Assembly: GCA_023393235.1 (NCBI GenBank) | Contig: JAEWMH010000119.1 | Location: forward strand, 1-64,000 | Reading direction: 5' to 3' | Origin: Bacillota bacterium | GTDB taxonomy: Bacteria > Bacillota > Bacilli > Paenibacillales > NBRC-103111 | Length of the DNA: 64,000 bases | Part shown: in pieces, positions 38,691-47,452 of the stretch | Position numbering within the stretch: position 1 is the first letter of the stretch | Layout: the number at the start of each line of letters is the position of its first letter | Position numbers and translations under genes: made by a program | The notes under the pieces: model-generated | What the model was told of the DNA's origin: nothing | Databases searched by the model: none | Seen by the model: only the letters and a program-made list of their open reading frames with translations

Positions 38691-40283
38691 TTACGGCTTG
38701 CGTGTTTTTACATAGCTGGGGTAGATGATCGCGCCGGTATCCAGCTTGGCGATTTCCTCCGCTGTCCAGCCGGCGATTTTGTTGGTGCCGGTAACACCGG
38801 TAACCTTGATGTTGTACTTGCTCTCCAAATACGGATGCAGGGTGCTCCAATCCGCTTCTGTCAGCTCCCGCAGCTTCTTCTTGCCTTGGATTTGGCCCAG
38901 GATGACGCCGATGGACTCTGCGGCCAAGGAGGTATTGGGCTGAATCCGTGCGCTGCCGTAGGCAATGGCGGTGGTGCCCACATTTTTGCCCGCCATCAGC
39001 ACATTCTCGTAATGCTTCAGCTGGAAGCTGCGCAGGGGCATGCCGTATTTGTCCGGACGGCCCATCTCGATCCCCCATTTGTTGGCTTTCAGGCCTTGAA
39101 GATCAAGAGGATATCCGGCGATGCTCACATTGTCGGGGAACATCCGGGCTCCCAGCACGTCGGACACCTTCAGCACATAATCCGTTTCATAATGGTTGTA
39201 TTCCCGGATGTACAGATAGTCGGGGAAGCCGTTCAGCTCCGCATTCTCCCAGCCGGTCATATTTTTTTTGAAGTATTGCAGAATCAGAGGGATTTCCTTT
39301 TGGCCCAGCTCCTTAGCGGCGGCGATGGAGGCATCGTCGGAGGGGTCCACCTGGTAAATCAGGAAGGCGTTGATAATCACTTCCCCGTCCCGCTGGCTGA
39401 CCGCATTAAGCCCCCGCAAAAAGACGCTGTCATTGGTTGGCTTGTACCCCCGGGTAACCCCGGTGAGGCCGATGGCGAAGCTTTCGTTGACGGATTCCTT
39501 GTAGGCGGCCTGGAAACGGGCCCAGTCCACATTCTTGAATTTCATCATCATGCCCGCACTCATATATTCAATCTGATCCTGGCCGTAGAATTTCTCCAGC
39601 CCCGGCAGACGGGTGACCTTCAAGCGGGAAGCCAATGCGGCAAAATCCGAATTTTCCACCCAGTAGGAGGCGGTCAGCTTCTTTTCACTGCCATCTGCTG
39701 CTTTGTAGATGACGGACTGCACGGCTTCTGTTCCCTGAATTCCCGGGGCAGTGGCCACATCCTGTATCGTGATGCCTGATTCCATCGGAATGCCGTTGGC
39801 CAGCTTGGCGTAATAAGTCTGGAATTCACTCAGCTTACGGATACGCCCGGCACGGAAGCCATCGAACAGCTCCTTGGCCCGGCCCTGTACCAACAGCTTG
39901 CCGCTGGCGTCCCGGGTTTCATCCAGAAACAGCATCTCTCCCTGGAGCAATTGTCCGCCGGCTTTGGCCCTGGGGTCAATAACCTTGACGCGTAATCCTT
40001 CGTCAGCCGCAGCCCGGGCCAGATACATCCCTTCCAGCTCGCTGCCGATAATGGCCACATCCACGGTTTCCGAAGGAATAGGTGTTTTGGTAGGGGCAGG
40101 TGAGGCGGCAGCCGGACTGTGGCTGGATACGGGGGCCGAGCCCGCCGGTGTTTCCGGAGCGGAGGCAGTGCTCCCGTCTCCGCTGCGGAGCTTCACATAC
40201 CCGATGGCGGCGCCTGCCAGAATGACAACCAGAAGGGTAAGCAGCCCCCACTTGGGCAAGGTGGACTTCTTTTTTCTACGCAT
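38691..40283 (-). CDS. membrane-anchored FAD-dependent oxidoreductase
   Basis: A 530-residue protein. A basic start (MRRKKKSTLPKW) and one hydrophobic helix (GLLTLLVVILAGAAIGYV) form a signal anchor, then about 45 residues rich in S, A, P and T make a linker. The rest resembles the FAD_oxidored (PF12831) group, with VKVIDPRAKAGGQLLQGEMLFLDET and near the end GTTAIAYGSARIQPNTSLAAESIG. The dinucleotide-binding turn reads GSELEG in place of GxGxxG. The ATG at 40283 fits AAAGGAG with 6-bp spacing. Outside the membrane, likely a lipoprotein-like surface enzyme; substrate unknown. Confidence 0.75.
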   Translation of the reverse strand: MRRKKKSTLPKWGLLTLLVVILAGAAIGYVKLRSGDGSTASAPETPAGSAPVSSHSPAAASPAPTKTPIPSETVDVAIIGSELEGMYLARAAADEGLRVKVIDPRAKAGGQLLQGEMLFLDETRDASGKLLVQGRAKELFDGFRAGRIRKLSEFQTYYAKLANGIPMESGITIQDVATAPGIQGTEAVQSVIYKAADGSEKKLTASYWVENSDFAALASRLKVTRLPGLEKFYGQDQIEYMSAGMMMKFKNVDWARFQAAYKESVNESFAIGLTGVTRGYKPTNDSVFLRGLNAVSQRDGEVIINAFLIYQVDPSDDASIAAAKELGQKEIPLILQYFKKNMTGWENAELNGFPDYLYIREYNHYETDYVLKVSDVLGARMFPDNVSIAGYPLDLQGLKANKWGIEMGRPDKYGMPLRSFQLKHYENVLMAGKNVGTTAIAYGSARIQPNTSLAAESIGVILGQIQGKKKLRELTEADWSTLHPYLESKYNIKVTGVTGTNKIAGWTAEEIAKLDTGAIIYPSYVKTRKP

Positions 40284-40331
40284 GTACATCTCCTTTGTTC
40301 TTATGCAAATTTAGTTAAAACAGGCGGGGCT

Positions 40332-40382
40332 CCCCTAAAAGTACCCGGATTCCGCTGCAGAGCTGCTCTTCACTTTAGGGGG
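40332..40382. repeat. 51-bp hairpin element, copy 2
   Basis: It starts CCCCTAAAAGTACCCGG and ends CACTTTAGGGGG, the inverted orientation of the copy at 8320 and the same length. The next copy begins exactly 68 bp later. Confidence 0.85.
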
Positions 40383-40399
40383 TTTATTACTCGGGGGTT

Positions 40400-40450
40400 C
40401 CCCCAAAAGTAATCGGAATTCGCTGCAGAGTTGCTCTTCACTTTAGGGGG
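40400..40450. repeat. 51-bp hairpin element, copy 3
   Basis: It starts CCCCCAAAAGTAATCGG and ends CACTTTAGGGGG. The 17-bp spacer from copy 2 has the same length as the flanks of copy 1. The pair lies between the divergent flavoprotein and SLH genes. Confidence 0.85.
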
Positions 40451-40620
40451 TTATCTTCACCCTTACCAGTCTAACATGTTCCTCCCACCCCCTCAATCTC
40501 TTCTTGCCGCCCGAAACCTTGTAGCATCAACCCCCACTTCGCGAAGCGGTTCTTGGCCAGAACCATAACAAAGGAGCTGCAAGGCAGTCTCCATAATCCA
40601 AAGCGAGGGAGTGCTAATCA

Positions 40621-41868
40621 ATGAATACTAAGAAAACGATGAAAGCTATGATTGCTGCAGGACTGGCTGTATCCATGCTGGCGGGAGGCGGCGCCTCTGC
40701 GTTGGCCAATGGCAACGGCAAGGGAAATGGAAACGGTAAGGACCAAGGCAAATACAGTGATAACAAGTATACCAGCCAAGCCAAGGACAACTCCAAAACC
40801 AATGGGAACATCAATATTATTCTGAATTTCCCCGATGTCAAAGGGGCTGACGTGGAATGGGCGATGAAGTATATTGCCAGCCTGGCTTCCAAACGGGTCT
40901 TCGAAGGGTATGAGGATGGCAGCTTCCAGCCCCGTAAGCCAATCACCCGTATTGAAGCGCTGACAGCGGCTGTTCGTCTGATGGGCCTGCGGGAGAAGGC
41001 CGAGTCCCAGGAAGAAATGAACTCCAACCTGAATTTTAAGGATGCGGATTTGATCAAAAGGCAGTATGGTTGGGCAACCGGTTATGTGGCAGTAGCGGCC
41101 GAGAATGATTTGTTCCTGGAGAGCGACGACAAGATCCAGCCGGAAAAGCCGGCGGACCGCTTATGGGCCACTACGCTTCTCGTCAAAGCCCTGAAGCTGG
41201 ATGCGGAAGCCAAAGCCAGAATGAACGACAAGCTGACCTTCCGGGATGCCAACCAGATTCCCGCTGGCTCTGTGGGTTATGTGAAGGTCGCCTTGGAAAA
41301 AGGACTCATCGATGGTTATGAGGACAACACTTTCCGTCCGGAACGCCCTGTGACCCGCGCTGAGCTGGCAGCGCTGCTGGACCGTACCGGCGAGCAGCTT
41401 CCGGGCAACGGCTCAGGCCAGGACCAGACTCTGGTAACCGGCAAGCTGTCCGCCGCTCCTGCCGGCAACGTGCTTCTGGTAGAGAAGGACGGGCAAACTG
41501 TTTCCGTAGTGGTTGACGCCAACGCCTTTATTTACCGCAACGGAACCCGGGTGGCTTTGAATGCCTTGGTGGCCGGCGATACGCTGAAAATCCGCACCTA
41601 CAATGGCACTGCGCTTTTTGTGGAGGTGACCAGTGCGGTAACGAATCCGACCTTTAGCGTTATCGGACTTTATAAGGACATGACACTGACTCCTGAAGGT
41701 AAAATTGCCACAATCAAGATTGCCCAAACGGTAAGCGGTTCTGTCCAAGAGGCGGTATATAATGTGGCGCCTACGGTTTCCATTACCGGAGGCAGCCTTC
41801 CTGCTACAGACCGTGTAGTGGAGCTTAAGGGCTCCAACGCCCTGGTAACCGAAATCAAGATTCAATAA
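40621..41868 (+). CDS. S-layer homology domain protein
   Basis: A 415-residue exported protein. A signal peptide (KKTMKAMIAAGLAVSMLAGGGASALAN, cleavage after about residue 30) is followed by a G/N/K-rich linker. Three SLH domains then start with FPDVKGADVEW, FKDADLIKRQY and FRDANQIPAGS; the first and third carry the TRIEA / TRAEL motif that binds pyruvylated secondary cell-wall polymer, the second reads ADRLWA. The C-terminal 150 residues are a beta-rich domain of unknown role. It should be displayed on the cell surface. The ribosome site GAGGGAGTGC precedes the ATG. Confidence 0.92.
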   Translation: MNTKKTMKAMIAAGLAVSMLAGGGASALANGNGKGNGNGKDQGKYSDNKYTSQAKDNSKTNGNINIILNFPDVKGADVEWAMKYIASLASKRVFEGYEDGSFQPRKPITRIEALTAAVRLMGLREKAESQEEMNSNLNFKDADLIKRQYGWATGYVAVAAENDLFLESDDKIQPEKPADRLWATTLLVKALKLDAEAKARMNDKLTFRDANQIPAGSVGYVKVALEKGLIDGYEDNTFRPERPVTRAELAALLDRTGEQLPGNGSGQDQTLVTGKLSAAPAGNVLLVEKDGQTVSVVVDANAFIYRNGTRVALNALVAGDTLKIRTYNGTALFVEVTSAVTNPTFSVIGLYKDMTLTPEGKIATIKIAQTVSGSVQEAVYNVAPTVSITGGSLPATDRVVELKGSNALVTEIKIQ

Positions 41869-41969
41869 TCCCGGTTCCGGATGAATATATTCCGCGCTTG
41901 CATGCGCCCCCGATAACCGCTAAAGTAAGATAGCAATGATTGAGCTTACGAGCGGAGGAGAGGGCTTGC

Positions 41970-42776
41970 ATGCCGGATCAAAAAGAACATTCCATCGCCA
42001 ATGAGAAGGCGTGGAACAACAGTACCTATGAGGCCTGGATCAGCCGATTCGGCTCTGTGGAGCAGGCGGCGGCACGGATCAAGGCCAACCCCGCGGCCCG
42101 GCTGAAGGGCCTGTATGGGTACATGGGAGATGTAAAAGGGAAAAAGGCTGCCAACCTGCTGGGCTCCCACGGGTCTAAGGCAATCGCGCTGGCGTTATTA
42201 GGCGCAGCCTCCACCGTGGTGGATATTTCCGAGCAGAATGCCCGGTTTGCCCGGGAGCTGGCCCGTGAAGCCGGAGTCCCTCTGCATTATGTGGTATCTG
42301 ATGTATTGGAGCTGCCCCGGGAGGAAATAAGCGGCGACTATGATCTGGTGCTGATGGAGGGGGGAATCCTCCATTATTTTACCGATCTGGCGCCTCTGAT
42401 GAAGCTGGTTGGGGAACTTCTGAAGCCTGGAGGACGGTTGGTGCTCCAGGATTTTCACCCTGTTACCATGAAGCTCATCACCTCCAAGGGAACTACAGCC
42501 AACATCCGCAAGCATAAGGTGACGGGGGATTATTTCGATACCTCCATCAAGGAGGTGGATGTGGCCTACGGCAAGTTTTTGCCGGAGACGGAGCAGGCGG
42601 AGCTGCCCAAAGCCAAGGTCCGTTATTGGAATCTGGGGGAAATCGTTACGGCAGCCGCCCAATCCGGGCTGATTATCCGCCATCTGGTGGAGGAGCCCAA
42701 CCAGTCGTCGGAGGTCTTCGACAAAGGCATCCCCAAATTGTTCACATTGGTGGCGGACAAACCGGCCACCCCGTAA
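41970..42776 (+). CDS. class I SAM-dependent methyltransferase
   Basis: A 268-residue protein. The SAM-binding region starts with the weakly conserved motif I NLLGSHGSKAIALALLGA, followed by motif II STVVDIS and the post-motif LVLMEGGILHYFTDL and LLKPGGRLVLQDFHP, as in UbiE/COQ5-like small-molecule methyltransferases. The N-terminal NEKAWNNSTYEAWISRFG is typical of a Bacillales group of uncharacterised methyltransferases. The ATG at 41970 has GGAGGAGAGGG upstream. Substrate unknown. Confidence 0.85.
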   Translation: MPDQKEHSIANEKAWNNSTYEAWISRFGSVEQAAARIKANPAARLKGLYGYMGDVKGKKAANLLGSHGSKAIALALLGAASTVVDISEQNARFARELAREAGVPLHYVVSDVLELPREEISGDYDLVLMEGGILHYFTDLAPLMKLVGELLKPGGRLVLQDFHPVTMKLITSKGTTANIRKHKVTGDYFDTSIKEVDVAYGKFLPETEQAELPKAKVRYWNLGEIVTAAAQSGLIIRHLVEEPNQSSEVFDKGIPKLFTLVADKPATP

Positions 42777-42777
42777 A

Positions 42778-42806
42778 AGCCTCCTCCTCCGGGAGGTTGT
42801 TTTTTC
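42778..42806 (+). terminator. terminator of the methyltransferase gene
   Basis: CCTCC pairs with GGAGG around TCCTCCG, followed by TTGTTTTTT. Confidence 0.65.
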
Positions 42807-42809
42807 GTT

Positions 42810-42862
42810 AAAAAAAGCCGTCCGGAACCTCGCTTTATGCGAAGGTTCGGACGGCTTTTTTA
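42810..42862. terminator. strong bidirectional terminator
   Basis: An A-run and AAGCCGTCCG, with GAACCTCGC, pair with GCGAAGGTTC and CGGACGGCTT followed by a T-run. It mainly ends the aminotransferase gene on the minus strand. Confidence 0.88.
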
Positions 42863-42878
42863 TTGCTTCGTAAATACC

Positions 42879-44186
42879 TTACTTAGCGGCAACCTTTTCC
42901 AGGTCCTGCACACCGCTGTGGATCAGGTCAAACAGATGCTCCACATTGGCTTCCTCAATGCAGGAGAAGGCTACACGCAGGTCAGTTTCACCCAATGCGA
43001 TGGTGCCTACGCCGTATTGGTCCAGAAGATGCAGGCGGAGCTGCTCGGCGGTTACAGTTTTGAGCTTGAGACACATAAAGTACCCGGAGTTGAAGGGATA
43101 ATAATCCCATGCCTCCCCGTACTTGCCGGAATCCAACACAGCCTTGACCTTGTTGGCCCGGCCCTTCATGATCTGGTACTTCTCCGCCCGCTGGAGATCG
43201 AAGTCGGGGGATTGGAGAGCCTTCAGCACGAAGGTTTGGGACGGGTGCGGGCCGCTGGAGATGGTCGCCCGGATGATGCCCATGGTTTTTTGCTCCAGCG
43301 CGGCCAGAACGGCTTCATTGGGGTCGGAGTAGGTAATGAAGCCGACACGGAAGCCCCACACATACTCTTCCTTGGTGGCGCCATCCACCTTGATGGCCAG
43401 CACCCGGGGATGCAGACCGGCCAGGGAGCCGAACAGGGACTCGTGGAGGGAGTCTTCGAAGAACAGTCCAAAGTATGCGTCGTCGGTAACCACCACCACA
43501 TTAATGCCGGCTTCCGCACCTGCCTTGACGGCTTCCACAATCTTGCGGCCTTCCTCGGCGCCGGGGGTATAGCCGGTAGGGTTGTTGGGGAAGTTCAGCA
43601 CCACGATGGCCTTGCCCTTTTCCTTCTGGGCGAGAATGGCATCCTTCAGACCCGCATCATTGAACTTTCTATCCTCATTATAAAGGGGATAGTATACCAT
43701 TTCCGCGCCGCGGCGGATGGAGAAGGTCAGCTCGTAGTTCTCCCAGTTCTTGTCCGGGATAATCACGGCATCGCCTGGGCCCGCGAACAGGTCGGCCACA
43801 ATGGACAGACCATGGGTCAGCGCATTGGTGACGATGGGGTTGCCGTAGCTTTTGCCGGAGAGGGACGGGTTCTCCACCAGGAGCTTGCTTCTCCAGGCGG
43901 TACGCAGCTCGGGTTTGCCGGCGGGAGGAGCGTACTCGTAGAGGTCCTTGGGCGCGTAAGCGGAGAGGGTGTCCTGAATCACCTTCAAATGCATCGGTTG
44001 GCCATTTTCCAAAGCGGTGCCGATGGTGGCGTTGTATGTTTTGGCCTTTGCTTTGGCTTCGGCGGACTGGCTCAGGATTCCGTCCTTGGGAAAATAGATG
44101 AGCTTGCCCAGATCGGAGAGCATTTCGTAAAGATGCGGGCTGTTCTTCTCAATGGTTTCGTTCAGCTTTTGGGCCAGAGGGTGCAT
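42879..44186 (-). CDS. PLP-dependent aminotransferase, class I/II
   Basis: A 435-residue fold-type I aminotransferase. The cofactor region shows NALTHGLSIVADLFAGPGDAVIIPDKNWENY, the conserved NFPNNPTGYTP, the DDAYFG aspartate-tyrosine pair, and the candidate Schiff-base lysine in DGATKEEYVWGFRVGF, with the conserved arginine just after it; a C-terminal arginine in ETDLRVAFSC binds the substrate carboxylate. The exact amino acid is not clear. The ATG at 44186 fits GAGGAAGG with 8-bp spacing. A TATAAT box lies about 40 bp upstream. Confidence 0.87.
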   Translation of the reverse strand: MHPLAQKLNETIEKNSPHLYEMLSDLGKLIYFPKDGILSQSAEAKAKAKTYNATIGTALENGQPMHLKVIQDTLSAYAPKDLYEYAPPAGKPELRTAWRSKLLVENPSLSGKSYGNPIVTNALTHGLSIVADLFAGPGDAVIIPDKNWENYELTFSIRRGAEMVYYPLYNEDRKFNDAGLKDAILAQKEKGKAIVVLNFPNNPTGYTPGAEEGRKIVEAVKAGAEAGINVVVVTDDAYFGLFFEDSLHESLFGSLAGLHPRVLAIKVDGATKEEYVWGFRVGFITYSDPNEAVLAALEQKTMGIIRATISSGPHPSQTFVLKALQSPDFDLQRAEKYQIMKGRANKVKAVLDSGKYGEAWDYYPFNSGYFMCLKLKTVTAEQLRLHLLDQYGVGTIALGETDLRVAFSCIEEANVEHLFDLIHSGVQDLEKVAAK

Positions 44187-44285
44187 GGGGGTCATCCTTC
44201 CTCAAATTGGTATACACATTGACAAATATTATACCACTAGCCTACGCTTTCCGTCACCCTAAAGAAAATGTGAAGAAATGAAGTG

Positions 44286-44319
44286 ATATGGTAATTTCGT
44301 TCGTAATATGGTACCATAT
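44286..44319 (+). promoter_or_regulatory. palindromic operator upstream of kduI
   Basis: ATATGGTACCATAT (44306-44319) is a perfect 14-bp palindrome, with CGTTC and GAACG placed outside it, and its half ATATGGTA also occurs at 44286. Further on, GAATGAAC is repeated at 44337 and 44347. Candidate binding sites for a kduI regulator. Confidence 0.5.
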
Positions 44320-44437
44320 GAACGTAAAGAAAGTTTGAATGAACATGAATGAACCTGTTTGAAACCGGAATGAAGTTTATCAGCCGGTTTTACCGGTATG
44401 ACCTTTGAATGACCATATCTAAGGAGGAATTGCTGTT

Positions 44438-45271
44438 ATGGAAATCCGCTACTCCAATCATCCCCAAGACGTGAAAAAGTACGATACGGAAGAGCTGCGC
44501 CACCATTTTCTGATTCAAAGCCTGTTTGTACCGGGCGAGCTGAAGCTGGTTTACAGCCATAATGACCGCTTTATTACCGGCTCCGCCGTGCCTGTTAAGG
44601 AAGCCATCAAGCTGGAAGCCGACGCTAAGGACATGGGCGCTCCCTTCTTCCTGGCCCGCCGCGAGCTGGGCATCATTAATATCGGCGCCAAGGGCACTGT
44701 TAAGGTGGACGGCACCGCATACGAGCTGGATAACAAGGATTGCCTGTATGTAGGTCTGGGCGCAGAGGAAGTGCTGTTCGAAAGCGCGGATGCCGCTAAC
44801 CCGGCCAAGTTCTACCTGAACTCCACTCCGGCCCACAAGCAATACCCGACTGTGAAGGCTGCTCAGAAGGATGCCAACCCGCGTCACCTGGGTTCCATCG
44901 AAACCTCCAACGAGCGCACGATCTACCAATATATCCACGAGAAGGGCATCCAAAGCTGTCAGCTGGTTATGGGCCTGACTCAATTGGATCCGGGCAACAT
45001 GTGGAACACCATGCCTTGCCATACCCATGAGCGCCGCATGGAAGTTTACCTGTACTTCGATATGCCGGAAAACGGTGTTGTGTTCCACATGATGGGACAA
45101 CCTACCGAAACCCGCCACATCATCATGCGCAACCAAGAAGCGGTTATCTCCCCGAGCTGGTCCATCCACTCCGGCGTAGGTACTGCCGCTTACACCTTCA
45201 TCTGGGGTATGGCCGGTGAGAACCAAGCGTTCGACGACATGGACGGCGTACCGATGACCGAAATCCGGTAA
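44438..45271 (+). CDS. kduI: 5-dehydro-4-deoxy-D-glucuronate isomerase
   Basis: A 277-residue protein of full family length. It begins MEIRYSNHPQDVKKYDTEELR and has the cupin metal ligands in MPCHTHERRMEVYLYF and the HIIMRNQEAVISPSWSIHSGVGT stretch, both typical of KduI. It isomerises 5-keto-4-deoxyuronate, the product of unsaturated uronate hydrolysis, to 3-deoxy-D-glycero-2,5-hexodiulosonate. This is the next step after the GH88 enzyme encoded 30 kb to the left. The ribosome site TAAGGAGGAATTGCT precedes the ATG. No kduD or kdgK is next to it. Terminator follows. Confidence 0.95.
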   Translation: MEIRYSNHPQDVKKYDTEELRHHFLIQSLFVPGELKLVYSHNDRFITGSAVPVKEAIKLEADAKDMGAPFFLARRELGIINIGAKGTVKVDGTAYELDNKDCLYVGLGAEEVLFESADAANPAKFYLNSTPAHKQYPTVKAAQKDANPRHLGSIETSNERTIYQYIHEKGIQSCQLVMGLTQLDPGNMWNTMPCHTHERRMEVYLYFDMPENGVVFHMMGQPTETRHIIMRNQEAVISPSWSIHSGVGTAAYTFIWGMAGENQAFDDMDGVPMTEIR

Positions 45272-45295
45272 TTCGAAATAAACTGCTTTATCTGC

Positions 45296-45334
45296 GGAGC
45301 TCCGCGGCCCTTGTGGCTGCAGAGCTCCTTTTGT
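45296..45334 (+). terminator. terminator of kduI
   Basis: GGAGCTC pairs with GAGCTCC across a GC-rich loop and is followed by TTTTGTTTG. Confidence 0.65.
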
Positions 45335-45397
45335 TTGTGCGCGCCGAGTATTGGTTTGGAGGAAAAGGAAGGGCGAGTATGGGGAAGTATGACGGCG

Positions 45398-45580
45398 TAA
45401 CGGAACTGTGAAAACCTTAGCCGGGGATTTTGGCTCAAAATGAAATGTAACGGAACTATGCGGCTCTTAGCGTCACCAAAAGAGGAGTTGCTGCTTCATT
45501 TTGGCCTCTAAGGGTCTTTGAGTTCCGTTACGGATTTTACAGGGGCGGTTTTAACGGCTAAGAGTCTCTAAGTTCCGTTA
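45398..45580. repeat. 183-bp four-unit intergenic element, copy D
   Basis: Forward units at 45398 and 45448, inverted units ending at 45530 and 45580 (50, 83, 50 bp). All four units read TAACGGAACT in their own direction and end CTTAG. The centre shows CCAAAA facing TTTTGG. It lies between kduI and the epimerase gene. Confidence 0.92.
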
Positions 45581-45645
45581 CAGCCAAGCCGAGGCCGTTT
45601 GGGTTGAGAGTTACAGGATGGAATTGCTATGGAGCAGATTTCCCC

Positions 45646-45673
45646 TTGACTTGGAGCACCGGAATGGTATCCT
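45646..45673 (+). promoter_or_regulatory. promoter of the aldose epimerase gene
   Basis: TTGACT and TATCCT are 16 bp apart, about 55 bp before the start. Confidence 0.6.
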
Positions 45674-45726
45674 TTGGGAGAAAGATGTGAAAGCGTATCA
45701 ATCCAAAACGAACAGGAGACCTGTAC

Positions 45727-46722
45727 ATGTCCGTTTATGAAGCGAAGGCAGGCGAATTTCAAGGCGAAAAAGCGGTCTGGTTAAAGGCCGGCAAATATGA
45801 AGCGGCGATTCTGCCTGAATACGGCGGCAATCTGGTGGCGTTTCGGGACGTGGAGAAGGGGTACCGGTTCCTGCATGAGCCAGCGGAAGGCGGCATGGAG
45901 GATTTCAAAGCCCATCCGGCCATTTACGGGATTCCCGTATTGTTCCCGCCCAACCGTTACGAGGACGGCAAGTTCCCGTGGAACGGCAAGATGTATCAGC
46001 TTCCGATTAACAGCCCCAGGGACAATAACCATATCCACGGCTTTGTCCATACCATTCCCTGGACGGTGGAGCATATCGGCGTACACGGCAGTGAGAGCGT
46101 TGTAACGGTAGCCGTTCAGGTGCGTGAGGGCCATCCCGTTCACCAATATCTCCCCTTTGATTTCACTATCCGGCTGACCTATTCCCTCAGCGCGGAGCGC
46201 GGTTTGGCGCAGCATCTGTTTATCCAAAATGACGGGGACGTATCCATGCCTTGTCTTCTGGCTTTCCATACGGCAGTGAGTGTGCCTTTTGCACCGGAGA
46301 GTGCAGCAGCGGATTATCTGGTGAAGGTCACCATCGGCGAACGCTGGGAAATGTCCGGCCGCACCCTGCCCACAGGCGGTAAGCTTCCCCTGTCGGCGGA
46401 GGAAACCGCTCTGCAGGGAGAAGGCGTGAATCCTTTTGCCATTCCGCTGGACAACCACTATACGGTTAAACCGCAGAACGGCCGCAACTTCATGGAGCTG
46501 ACGGACAAAAAAGAAGGAATCACCCTGGTGTACGACGCGGGGACCTCCTACAAACAATGGATGCTTTACAACAACGGAGCCCGGGAAGGTTTCTTCTGTC
46601 CCGAACCCCAGATTAACCTGGTGAATGCTCCCAACACCGGCCTTCCTGCGGAGGAAATCGGACTGTTCGGGCTGGAGCCCGGCGAAATTTGGGAGGAACG
46701 GGCGCGGCTTTATGTAAAATAA
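45727..46722 (+). CDS. aldose 1-epimerase family protein
   Basis: A 331-residue beta-sandwich protein. Conserved stretches are AAILPEYGGNLVAFRD, GIPVLFPPNRYEDGKF, NNHIHGFVHTIPW with the catalytic histidine region, LLAFHTAVSVPF and a late glutamate in FFCPEPQINLVNAP. The set fits the galactose mutarotase-like superfamily, which interconverts sugar anomers; the sugar is unknown. The ribosome site AACAGGAGACC precedes the ATG. Single gene between repeat D and a terminator. Confidence 0.87.
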   Translation: MSVYEAKAGEFQGEKAVWLKAGKYEAAILPEYGGNLVAFRDVEKGYRFLHEPAEGGMEDFKAHPAIYGIPVLFPPNRYEDGKFPWNGKMYQLPINSPRDNNHIHGFVHTIPWTVEHIGVHGSESVVTVAVQVREGHPVHQYLPFDFTIRLTYSLSAERGLAQHLFIQNDGDVSMPCLLAFHTAVSVPFAPESAAADYLVKVTIGERWEMSGRTLPTGGKLPLSAEETALQGEGVNPFAIPLDNHYTVKPQNGRNFMELTDKKEGITLVYDAGTSYKQWMLYNNGAREGFFCPEPQINLVNAPNTGLPAEEIGLFGLEPGEIWEERARLYVK

Positions 46723-46729
46723 AATTAAG

Positions 46730-46767
46730 AAGCCCGAAGCAAGCTCCAGGGTGCTTCGGGCTTTTTT
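46730..46767. terminator. bidirectional terminator
   Basis: AAGCCCGAAGCA (46730-46741) pairs perfectly with TGCTTCGGGCTT, followed by a T-run. Confidence 0.88.
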
Positions 46768-46774
46768 GGCGCGC

Positions 46775-47398
46775 TTATTCCTCCGTCCCGGAGCTTGGAG
46801 CATAGGCTCGCATCAGTCCAGCCGTAGCTGCATCGTCAGGCCTGCCCCGTTCCTCCAGGCGGCTGATGATGATCTCTCTGCGGGCTTCGGAGAGATTCTG
46901 GCCGAATTTGAATTTGGCGGTGATCTCCTCTATGGATAGACGTACGACCGCTACCGCCTTCAGCATCTGCTTGTAGCGGGGGTCTTCCGGTTCAATGGGG
47001 GCATATCCGCCTTCGGGCTGCAGCTTTTCCATCAAGGCGGTTAAGGCGGTGGCTTTCTCAGCCGGATCGGTGACCACATGGGCCATCCCTTTGATGTGGA
47101 CCGACTTGAAGAAGGCGGTAGCGGGACACGCCACAGGCGAATCGCTGAAGGTGGAAGGGATAATGGCATACTCCTTGGCTACAGCGAAGGCGACCTGTTG
47201 GGTCCGGGCAAGATCATCCATTTTCTCCCCTTTGGACGAACCATGGAAATAGATAGCTCCGCCGGTGTAGGCATAATTCAGCGGCTTCATGTGGGGCCAC
47301 CCGTCGGGACCCATTACCCCGAGAAAGCCAAAGGAAGCCTCCGTCAAAAAGGCGTCGATTTCCTCACGGCTTTGAACATCAAATTCTTCTCTTCTCAT
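46775..47398 (-). CDS. pyridoxamine 5'-phosphate oxidase-like flavin protein (Nim-like)
   Basis: A 207-residue split-barrel protein. It begins MRREEFDVQSREEIDAFLTEASFGFLGVMGPDGWPHMKPLNYAYTGGAIYFHGSSKGEK, the arrangement of NimA-type nitroreductases and related FMN- or heme-binding PNPOx-like proteins. FTFSDSPVACPATAFFKSVHIKGMAH in the middle is also typical. The role may be detoxification or an unknown redox step. The ATG follows AAGAGAAGAA-type purines upstream. Reads away from the next, membrane protein gene. Confidence 0.8.
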   Translation of the reverse strand: MRREEFDVQSREEIDAFLTEASFGFLGVMGPDGWPHMKPLNYAYTGGAIYFHGSSKGEKMDDLARTQQVAFAVAKEYAIIPSTFSDSPVACPATAFFKSVHIKGMAHVVTDPAEKATALTALMEKLQPEGGYAPIEPEDPRYKQMLKAVAVVRLSIEEITAKFKFGQNLSEARREIIISRLEERGRPDDAATAGLMRAYAPSSGTEE

Positions 47399-47452
47399 AA
47401 GAGCAGACCCCCTTATTCCGGATGGTTAAATCATAAAAGCGGAGGCAGACAA

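Noticed and set aside
45398..45580. The TAACGG elements as CRISPR arrays
   Set aside because: Unit length and 50-bp period recall CRISPR, but there are always four units, half are inverted, the units vary inside, and no cas gene is present.
47078..47452. Upstream extension of the small membrane protein gene
   Set aside because: The frame runs through the opposite-strand Nim-like gene, and a proper ribosome site precedes the ATG at 47453.
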